This document shows, in pieces, positions 57,465 through 64,000 of a stretch of 64,000 nt of DNA. This stretch comes from Micromonospora kangleipakensis. Lineage in GTDB: Bacteria; Actinomycetota; Actinomycetes; Mycobacteriales; Micromonosporaceae. Location of the stretch: the NCBI RefSeq assembly GCF_004217615.1, contig NZ_SHLD01000001.1:6634001-6698000 (forward strand), in the 5' to 3' direction. The position numbers and the translations under genes were made by a program. The stretch's first letter is position 1. Every line of letters begins with the position of its first letter. A model generated the notes under the pieces. That model saw nothing but the letters and a program-made list of their open reading frames with translations. It was not told the DNA's origin and did no database searches.

Positions 57465-59348
57465 TCAGTCGGTGGGGGCGCCCAGGCCGCGGAAGACCGC
57501 CAGCGTGGCCGGGTCGTCGATGGTCGCCGGGACCGGCTCGTCCCGCCCCTCGACCAGACCGCGCATGGTCCGCCGGAGGATCTTGCCGGAGCGGGTCTTC
57601 GGCAGCGCCGGCACCACGGTGACCCGGCGGAACGCGGCCACCGGGCCGATCCGCTGCCGGACCAGGGCGACCAGCTCACCGGCGAGGGCGTCCTGGTCCA
57701 CCTCGGCGCCGGCCTTGAGCACCACGTACCCGCTGGGGACCTGGCCCTTCAGGGCGTCCGCGACCCCGATCACCGCGCACTCGGCGACCGCGGGGTGGCC
57801 GGCCAGCACCTCCTCCATCGCCCCGGTGGAGAGCCGGTGCCCGGCCACGTTGATCACGTCGTCGATGCGGCCCATCACGTAGAGGTAGCCGTCGGCGTCG
57901 AACCGTCCGCCGTCACCGGTCAGGTAGTGGCCGGGGAAGGTGGACAGGTAGGAGCGGACGTACCGCTCGTCGTCGCCCCAGAGGGTGGGCAGGCAGCCGG
58001 GCGGCAGGGGCAGCCGGATCACGATCGAGCCGTCCGTGCCGGCCGGGACCTCCCGGCCGCCGCCGTCGACCACCCGGATGTCGTACCCGGGCACCGGCAC
58101 CGACGGGGAGCCGGGCTTGATCGGCAGCGGCTGCAGGCCGCGCGGGTTCGCCGCGACCGGCTAGCCCGTCTCGGTCTGCCACCAGTTGTCCACCACCGGC
58201 ACGCCGAGGTGCTCCCCCGCCCATGTCCAGGTGTCCGGGTCCAGCCGCTCGCCGGCCAGGAAGAGGGTGCGGAGGCTGCTCAGGTCGTACCCGGAGATCA
58301 GCGCGCCGTCCGGGTCCTGCCGGCGGATCGCCCGGATCGCCGTCGGGGCGGTGAACAACGCGGACACCCGATGCTGCGAGACCACCCGCCAGAAGGCGCC
58401 CGCGTCGGGGGTGCCGACCGGCTTGCCCTCGTAGAGCACGGTCGTCGCGCCGGTGAGCAGCGGCGCGTACACGATGTAGGAGTGGCCGACCACCCAGCCG
58501 ACGTCGGAGGCGGCCCAGAAGACCTCGCCCGGCCCGATGTCGTAGACGTTCCGCATCGACCAGCGCAGCGCGACCGCGTGCCCGCCGTTGTCCCGCACCA
58601 CCCCCTTGGGCCGGCCGGTCGTGCCGGAGGTGTAGAGGATGTAGAGCGGGTCGGTGGCGTTGACCGGGACGCAGTCGACGGGCTCGGCGTCCGCCATGAC
58701 CTCGTCCCAGGTCAAGTCCCGGCCGGGAAGGAGCGGGGCGGGACGCTGCGGCCGTTGCACGATCACGCAGTGGGTGGGGGCGTGCGCCGCCTCGGCCAGC
58801 GCGGCGGTGAGGATCGGGTGGTAGTCGACGACCCGGTCCACCTCGATGCCGCAGGAGGTCGCCACCACCACCTTCGGTCGGGCGTCGTCGATCCGGACGG
58901 CCAGCTCGTGGGCGGCGAAGCCACCGAAGACCATCGAGTGCACCGCGCCGATCCGGGCGCAGGCCAGCATCGCGATCACGGCCTCCGGCACCATGGCGAG
59001 GTAGAGCAGCACCCGGTCGCCCCGGCCGACGCCGAGCCGGCGCAGCGCCCCGGCGAACCGGGCGGTCTCCGCGAGCAGCTCCGCGTAGCTCCAGGTGCGT
59101 ACCGTGCCGGTGACCGGGCTGTCGTGGATCAGCGCGGGCTGGTCGCCGCGGCCGGCCGCCACGTGCCGGTCCAGCGCGTTGTGGCAGGTGTTCAGCACCG
59201 CGTCGGGGAACCAGCGGTACAGCGGCGCCGCGCTCTCGTCGAGGATCCGCTCCGGCGCCCGGAACCAGTCGATGTCCGCCGCCGCGTCCCGCCAGAAGCC
59301 GGCCGGGTCGGCGATGCTCCGCTCGTACGCTGATCGATACGCGCCCAT
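57465..59348 (-). pseudogene. prpE: Propionyl-CoA synthetase with in-frame amber codon
   Basis: Adenylate-forming enzyme converting propionate to propionyl-CoA. ATG at 59348 (MGAYRSAYERSIADP). Contains LNTCHNALDRHVAAGRGDQP and HDSPVTGT, the PrpE signature, YTSGTTGRPKG for ATP, and WWQTETG. The next codon is TAG (58161-58163); in this family it is Trp (ETGWP). After it the same frame continues PVAANPRGLQPLPIKPGSPS to the normal C-terminus with the acylation-type Lys in TRSGKILRRTMRG. A single G-to-A change in TGG explains it. As read the product stops after 395 of 627 residues and lacks the C-terminal domain. Confidence 0.92.
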
Positions 59349-59579
59349 GCCCCCATGCTGCGCCCCGGACGCCCGCCGGCACGACGGCCGGTCGGGGTCG
59401 GTGCGCCGGGCGCGCGGACCCGATCGCCGAACGGCCGCCTCAGCCGGCCGTGGCTGCGGATGAACCGGGCACCGCCGGGTAAGCAGTCGCCGTCCTGGTG
59501 GAGTGACGACCGGCGTCGCGCATCCCGCGACCGGGCGCGGGCGGGCGGCGCGACGCCGACCCGCCCGCGGGTGCCGGAA

Positions 59580-60113
59580 TCAGTTTCCGGTGACCCAGTT
59601 CCAGGCCGTCACGACCCACTCGGTCTGCTGCAGGTAGGCGACGCCCACGCCGGCCAGGAAGAGCGCCGTCACCAGGTGTGCGCCGCGGGCGCTGCGCCGC
59701 ACCCGGCCCAGCTGCCGCTCCCAGACCAGCCGGCCGAGCAGGCGGGAGAGCGCGAACAGGCCGACCGCGGTGAGCAGGCTCAGCGCGAAGGTCAGCAGCG
59801 GAGCCGTCAGGTCCCCCCGGCCGGAGATCGCCCAGATGCCCCAGCAGACGAAGGCGAAGAGGCCCCCCGCCGCGCTCCACTCACCGCCCCGGCGCAGCTG
59901 CGCCAGGTGCCAGCCCATCGGCCGGCGCGGGGCGGAGCCGCCGGACCAGTCGGCCGGGTCGACGGTGGGGAACTGCTCGGTACGCGGGGTACGCGGCTGC
60001 CCGACCGAGGCCACCCCCCGCTGGAACGCGTCCCGTTGCGCGGGCACCCCGACACCGGGCTGCGGCGGCACCTCCACGGTGCGCTCGGCCCACGGCTGTG
60101 TCTGGTCCGCCAT
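59580..60113 (-). CDS. Membrane protein, unknown (177 aa)
   Basis: Start ATG 60113 (MADQTQPWAERTVEVPPQPG) behind a strong GGGGGAGGA. A Pro-rich cytosolic N-terminus of about 70 residues is followed by three hydrophobic segments: SAAGGLFAFVCWGIWAIS, LTFALSLLTAVGLFALSRLL and HLVTALFLAGVGVAYL; the last ends with TEWVVTAWNWVTGN. Looks like a conserved Micromonosporaceae membrane protein. No function can be proposed. Convergent with nothing; divergent from the Eis-like gene 98 bases away. Confidence 0.85.
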   Translation of the reverse strand: MADQTQPWAERTVEVPPQPGVGVPAQRDAFQRGVASVGQPRTPRTEQFPTVDPADWSGGSAPRRPMGWHLAQLRRGGEWSAAGGLFAFVCWGIWAISGRGDLTAPLLTFALSLLTAVGLFALSRLLGRLVWERQLGRVRRSARGAHLVTALFLAGVGVAYLQQTEWVVTAWNWVTGN

Positions 60114-60211
60114 CTCGTGTCCTCCCCCTGACCGACGCCGGCCACGGTTCCGAGGGTAGCGAGCCGGCAAATCGGTCGCCGACCCTGACGGTGATGGGTT
60201 ACACACATCCG

Positions 60212-61432
60212 ATGACCGATGTGGTGGTGCCCCGGGCCGAGGACTTCGACGAGATCGCCGGGCTGCTGGCCCTGGCCTTCCACGGCGGTCTCGACCCCGA
60301 GCTGCTCGAGGTCGAGCGGGGGATCTTCGAACCGGAGCGCGCGCTGCTGGTCCGCGACGGCACGACGGCGGTCGCGCACGCCGCGGCGTTCACCCGGGAG
60401 CTGGGGGTGCCCGGCGCCAGCGTGCCGGCGGCGCACGTGACGATGGTCTCGGTCGCCCCGACCCACCGCCGCCGGGGCCTGCTCACCGCGCTGATGCGCC
60501 GCCAACTGCGGGAGATCCGCGACGCCGGCCGGGAGCCGATCGCGGTGCTGTGGGCCAGCGAGGGCCGGATCTACCCCCGGTTCGGCTACGGCCTGGCCGC
60601 GCAGCGGCTCACCGTGAGCTGCGACACCACCGAGCTGCGCCTGCCGGAGCCGGCGTCCGTCGCGGGCACGCTCCGCCTGGACCAGCCGGTCGCGCGGCAG
60701 GCCGAGCTGGCCCGGCTGTACGACCGGGTCCGCGCCGACCGCCCCGGCTGGTCGAACCGGGACGAGCGCTGGTGGCGGTACGTGGTGGCCGACGTGAAGA
60801 GCCTGCGGGAGGGTGCCACCGAGCGGCGGGTGCTGCTGCACGAGGGGCCGTCGGGGCTCGACGGGTACGCGCTGTTCCGGACGAAGGACGAGTGGGACGG
60901 GAGCGGCCCGCGCGGCGAGGTCCGGGTCGACGAGGTGGTCGCGGAGCACCCCGACGCGTACCTGGCGCTGTGGCGGCTGCTGCTCTCGATCGACCTGACC
61001 CGGCGGCTGTCCTTCCGTACCGCCGCCGTGGACGAGCCGCTGCTGTGGCTGGTGAACGAGCCGCGGCGGCTCGGCGCCCAGCTCTCCGACGGGCTCTGGG
61101 TACGCGTGGTCGACCTGCCCGCCGCGCTGGCCGCCCGCCGGTACGCCACCGACCTGGACGTGGTGATCGAGGTCACGGACGAGCTGCTGCCGGAGAACGC
61201 CGGCCGCTGGCGCCTGGTCGGCGGCCCGTCGGCGGCGACCTGCACGGCCACCACCGAACCGCCCCGGCTCGCCTGCGACGTACGCGCCCTCGGCGAGCTC
61301 TACCTGGGCGGCGCCGGGCTCGGGGCGCTCGCCGCCGCCGGCCGGGTGCGGGAACTCGTGCCGGGGACGCTCGCGGCGGCCGCCCCGGCCTTCGGCTGGC
61401 ACCGCGCCCCGGCCCCGATGGAGGTGTTCTGA
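60212..61432 (+). CDS. Eis-like GNAT N-acetyltransferase
   Basis: 406 aa from the ATG at 60212 (MTDVVVPRAEDFDEIAGLL); ATG 60194 and GTG 60191 are alternatives. Contains an N-terminal GNAT domain with the CoA loop VAPTHRRRGLLTAL, YPRFGYGLAAQRL for the substrate site, a second GNAT-like half, and a sterol-carrier-like C-terminal domain ending APAPMEVF, whose terminal carboxylate acts as a base in Eis. Members acetylate amines on aminoglycosides or protein lysines; the natural substrate here is unknown. Confidence 0.93.
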   Translation: MTDVVVPRAEDFDEIAGLLALAFHGGLDPELLEVERGIFEPERALLVRDGTTAVAHAAAFTRELGVPGASVPAAHVTMVSVAPTHRRRGLLTALMRRQLREIRDAGREPIAVLWASEGRIYPRFGYGLAAQRLTVSCDTTELRLPEPASVAGTLRLDQPVARQAELARLYDRVRADRPGWSNRDERWWRYVVADVKSLREGATERRVLLHEGPSGLDGYALFRTKDEWDGSGPRGEVRVDEVVAEHPDAYLALWRLLLSIDLTRRLSFRTAAVDEPLLWLVNEPRRLGAQLSDGLWVRVVDLPAALAARRYATDLDVVIEVTDELLPENAGRWRLVGGPSAATCTATTEPPRLACDVRALGELYLGGAGLGALAAAGRVRELVPGTLAAAAPAFGWHRAPAPMEVF

Positions 61433-61519
61433 GCGCCGGCGGTCCGCCCCGGTGACGCCCGGGCGGGCCGGGACCGCCACGGGCGGGCGACCGCGTCCCG
61501 GGGGCGGTACGGTCGACCG

Positions 61520-61852
61520 ATGGGTGATGCGGAGCGACGGCGACGCCGGCTGCGGCACCACGGCGAGGTCGAGAGCGGGTCGCCGGCCCCGGACGGGCCG
61601 AGCGCGACGACGGCCGGGGTGCACGACGAGCCGCCGCGCGGGCGCCGGCCCGGCCCGGCGACCGACGAGGGTGAGCGAGGGCTGCGTGGCCTCGTCGGCT
61701 CCGGATCGTCGCAGGTCGGGGTGACCGCCGCGCTGCGGGCGCGGGACGCCGCCCGCCCCACCGAGGCGGACCTGGCCGAGGCCGAGGCCCGCGTGGTGAT
61801 CGTGCGGCGCAACTGGGTGCCCCGCGAGGACCTTCCCCGCTCCGGCCGCTGA
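61520..61852 (+). CDS. Small conserved actinobacterial protein (110 aa)
   Basis: Starts MGDAERRRRRLRHHGEVES; the middle is Gly/Pro/Arg-rich, and the C-terminal half GLVGSGSSQVGVTAALRARD...AEARVVIVRRNWVPR is regular and looks conserved. No catalytic motif or membrane segment. The gene ends 4 bases before rpiB on the opposite strand. Family unknown. Confidence 0.7.
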   Translation: MGDAERRRRRLRHHGEVESGSPAPDGPSATTAGVHDEPPRGRRPGPATDEGERGLRGLVGSGSSQVGVTAALRARDAARPTEADLAEAEARVVIVRRNWVPREDLPRSGR

Positions 61853-61856
61853 GGCG

Positions 61857-62327
61857 TCAGGCCGGCAGGTCGGGCAGCTCGCGGGTCTGCTCGTACGCCG
61901 CGACCTGGGCGATCCGCCGGGAGTGCCGCGGGTTGCCGGAGAACGGCGTGGTCAGGAACGCCTCGACCAGGGCGGTCGCGTCGTCCAGGGTGTGCTGGCG
62001 GGCGCCGACCGCGATGATGTTGGCGTCGTTGTGCTCCCGGGCGAGCTGCGCGGTGTCGATGTTCCAGGCGAGCGCCGCGCGGACGCCGGCCACCTTGTTC
62101 GCGGCGATCTGCTCGCCGTTGCCGGAGCCGCCGATGACCACGCCGAGGCTGCCCGGATCGTTGACCACCCGGTCACCGGTGTGCAGGCAGAACGCCGGGT
62201 AGTCGTCGTCCGGGTCGAAGGCGTGCGGGCCGACGTCGACCACCTCGTACCCCTGCGTGGCCAGGTGGTTGGCCAGGTGCACCTTCAGCTCGAAACCGGC
62301 GTGATCGGATCCCAGGTAGACGCGCAT
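61857..62327 (-). CDS. rpiB: Ribose-5-phosphate isomerase B
   Basis: Interconverts ribose 5-phosphate and ribulose 5-phosphate. 156 aa from the ATG at 62327 (MRVYLGSDHAGFELKVHL). The actinobacterial-type active-site motif GGSGNGEQIAANKV uses Glu as base in place of the Cys of E. coli RpiB; NIIAVGAR, HSRRI and the metal-free phosphate site are intact. The convergent gene ends 4 bases from its stop. Confidence 0.97.
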   Translation of the reverse strand: MRVYLGSDHAGFELKVHLANHLATQGYEVVDVGPHAFDPDDDYPAFCLHTGDRVVNDPGSLGVVIGGSGNGEQIAANKVAGVRAALAWNIDTAQLAREHNDANIIAVGARQHTLDDATALVEAFLTTPFSGNPRHSRRIAQVAAYEQTRELPDLPA

Positions 62328-62398
62328 ACCGCGCAGTCTGACAGGCCCGCCTCCGGGCCGCCGCGCAGGCGGCGACACGGAGGCGGATTCGTCACAGC

Positions 62399-63598
62399 TC
62401 AGCGGGACAGCTCGGCGACCACCAGGCCGCCGCGGGCCTTCGGGGTGAACCAGGTGCTCTTGCGCGGCATCTTCTCCCGAGCCAGGTTGACCGCGACGAA
62501 GTCGTCCACGGTCACCGGGGCGATGAGGACGGCCAGCTCGGCCCGGCCGGCGTCGACCTCCCCGGTGAGCCAGCTCGCCGGGTAGTCGCCGCCCACGTAG
62601 GTGATCCGCTTGTCACCCGGGTCGAGGCCGAGCGCGTCGCGCAGCAGCAGCCGCTCGACCAGGGCGTGGTCGAGGTTCTCCAGCCGGTCGCCGTCGACGT
62701 GCGGCAGGGTCACCGCGTACCCCTGACCGGCGAGGTAGAGGTGGACGGCGCCGCCGGCCGCCGGGACCTCGACCGGGCCGTCGATCGGGGTGATCTCCGC
62801 GCCGGCGGCGCGGAGCCGGTCGAGCAGCTCCGCCGGCGTGGTGGTCAGCTCGCTGACCAGCCGGTTGTAGGGCTGGATCGCCACCGACGCCGGCGTGGTG
62901 ATCACCGAGAGGAAGCGGGGCAGGCCGCCGGTCTGCGCGGCCAGGCTGCGGTGGTTGCCGTCGGCGACCACCAGCTCGCCGCCGCCCGCGAGGGCGGTCA
63001 GCTCGTCCTGCTCGGGGCCGGGACCCAGCAGCCAGATGGCGTGCGTCCGCCCGGACTGGTCGACGTCGGTCGCGGCGGGCGCGCCGGCCGACTCGGTCGC
63101 CGCGGCGAGCGCGGCGTGCAGCTCGTCGCCCCGCCCGGTCTGGAGCAGCAGCACGGGCGAGAGCAGGTGCCCGAGCGCCCCGGCCAGGGCGACCCGCTCC
63201 CGCACCTTGGCGATGAAGACGTCCTCGTTGCGGATCACCAGACCAGGCTCGTCGGCCCGGGTGGAGATCTGGTCGGTGTCCACCATGGCGAAGAGCCCGT
63301 ACGCGGACTCCTCCCCCGGCGCGCTGATCCGGTAGAGCACCACGACCTGCTCGGCCGGGGTGTAGCTGCCGTCCGCCTTGGCCTCGGTCAGGCGGGCCAT
63401 GGCGTCCGGGAGGGCGTCGAGGAACGACTTGCCGAGGCTCTCCGGCGCCCGGTGGGGCATCTCGATGCCGAGAGCACTGTGCGGGTTCGCCTCGATGATC
63501 GCGGTGATCTCCGCGTCGTCGGCGAACTCGTCGTAGTTTTGCGCGCCGGTGCCGCCAGTGGTGATCCAGGCCCGGGCGATCGGATGCACGACCGTCAT
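62399..63598 (-). CDS. DUF1015 family protein
   Basis: 399 aa from the ATG at 63598 (MTVVHPIARAWITTGG). Signatures of the family: the serine-kinase-like N-terminal part, VVADGNHRSLAAQ near the middle, and PRKSTWFTPKARGGLVV at the end, resembling the SbnI/ParB-like kinase fold family of DUF1015 proteins. A possible role is phosphorylation of free serine or another small metabolite, but this is only known for a few relatives. It is on the same strand as rpiB with 71 bases between them. Confidence 0.92.
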   Translation of the reverse strand: MTVVHPIARAWITTGGTGAQNYDEFADDAEITAIIEANPHSALGIEMPHRAPESLGKSFLDALPDAMARLTEAKADGSYTPAEQVVVLYRISAPGEESAYGLFAMVDTDQISTRADEPGLVIRNEDVFIAKVRERVALAGALGHLLSPVLLLQTGRGDELHAALAAATESAGAPAATDVDQSGRTHAIWLLGPGPEQDELTALAGGGELVVADGNHRSLAAQTGGLPRFLSVITTPASVAIQPYNRLVSELTTTPAELLDRLRAAGAEITPIDGPVEVPAAGGAVHLYLAGQGYAVTLPHVDGDRLENLDHALVERLLLRDALGLDPGDKRITYVGGDYPASWLTGEVDAGRAELAVLIAPVTVDDFVAVNLAREKMPRKSTWFTPKARGGLVVAELSR

Positions 63599-63675
63599 GC
63601 CCACCGACGCTACCCGCGGCCGCCGGCCCGCCGGACCCGGACCCACACCGCGTCCACCAGATGAAAGGGCCGCGC

Positions 63676-64000
63676 TCAGCCGTTGCGGTGCTGGCCGGGC
63701 GCCGGGCCGGGACCGGGGCGGCCGCCCGGCACGGAGCCGGCGGGGCCGGACGGGTGGGCCGCCGCCGACACGGCGATCCGGACGGTGGTCCCGCCCGCCG
63801 GCACCGGACGGCCGGCCGCGACGCCGGACCGGATCGTCCCGGAGGTGCGGGTGGGCAGCCCCGCCTCGGCGGGCGGGGTCATCCGGGAGGTGGCGACCAC
63901 CCGGGCGACGCCGACCACGATCGGCGGGGCCAGCAGGTCGACCATCTCGGCCGGCAGGGTCGGGCGGATGGCCGGCCAGTCGGCCTCGTCCACGGACCAG
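63676..64000 (-). CDS. Unknown protein, C-terminal part (runs off the right edge)
   Basis: The open frame continues beyond the window. Visible text includes WPAIRPTLPAEMVDLLAPPI, VVGVARVVATSRMTPP and a Pro/Gly-rich tail with PGGRPGPGPAPGQHRNG. The start is not in the window, so length and family cannot be given; a frame-internal GTG at 63993 is not taken as the start. Same strand as the DUF1015 gene. Confidence 0.45.
   Translation of the reverse strand, partial: WSVDEADWPAIRPTLPAEMVDLLAPPIVVGVARVVATSRMTPPAEAGLPTRTSGTIRSGVAAGRPVPAGGTTVRIAVSAAAHPSGPAGSVPGGRPGPGPAPGQHRNG

Overview
This window is high-GC actinomycete chromosome, most likely Micromonospora or a close relative in the Micromonosporaceae. 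The evidence is the block rplU-rpmA-obg next to a very long RNase E/G, actinobacterial clpP1-clpP2-clpX, an ultrashort translational-type ileS T-box, an ECF41 sigma factor, a SARP regulator, and an rrn operon (16S-23S-5S) with no tRNA in its spacer. The genus call is recognition, not a database result.

Layout. 1-9 kb: a partial acetyltransferase, then on the minus strand a radical SAM protein, a DUF2344 protein, rne, a tiny lipoprotein, rplU, rpmA and obg. 9-17 kb: a shortened TMEM175-like protein, a Pro-rich membrane protein, a cryptochrome/photolyase-like protein, plsC, and ileS behind its T-box. 17-21 kb: an ArsR-type regulator and a three-gene ABC-2 exporter. 21-31 kb: phoD, a carboxymuconolactone decarboxylase/ECF41 pair, ndk, a membrane protein fused to a VOC domain, DUF4233-folC-valS, and a second member of the Pro-rich membrane protein family. 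31-37 kb: the rrn operon (minus strand) with its promoters and processing stems. 37-44 kb: a nitrilase, a divergent EamA transporter/XRE-cupin regulator pair, clpX-clpP2-clpP1-tig, and tRNA-Pro.

44.5-55.5 kb is the accessory part. A tRNA-Gly(TCC) gene has its 3' half duplicated as a 43-bp direct repeat 4.7 kb away, which marks a tRNA-integrated island with no integrase left. Inside are a VOC protein, an epoxide hydrolase, a small membrane protein and a two-repeat unknown protein. Beyond the second repeat lies an AfsR-like SARP regulator convergent with a DUF4097 protein and a DrrAB-type exporter. The exporter promoter carries four TGACACG heptamers at 11-12 bp spacing, the arrangement SARPs usually bind, so the group is probably one self-contained export and stress module.

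55.7-59.4 kb holds two broken genes: a beta-propeller-like membrane protein with a frameshift in a C5 run, and prpE with an in-frame amber codon. 59.5-64 kb returns to housekeeping genes: a membrane protein, an Eis-like acetyltransferase, a small conserved protein, rpiB, a DUF1015 protein and a partial gene.

Other non-coding signals are two copies of an approximately 61-bp palindromic repeat (6.87 and 20.82 kb), a ClgR-like operator before clpP1, an ECF41-type promoter, and several unexplained operator-like dyads. No CRISPR array, complete insertion sequence or replication origin is visible.
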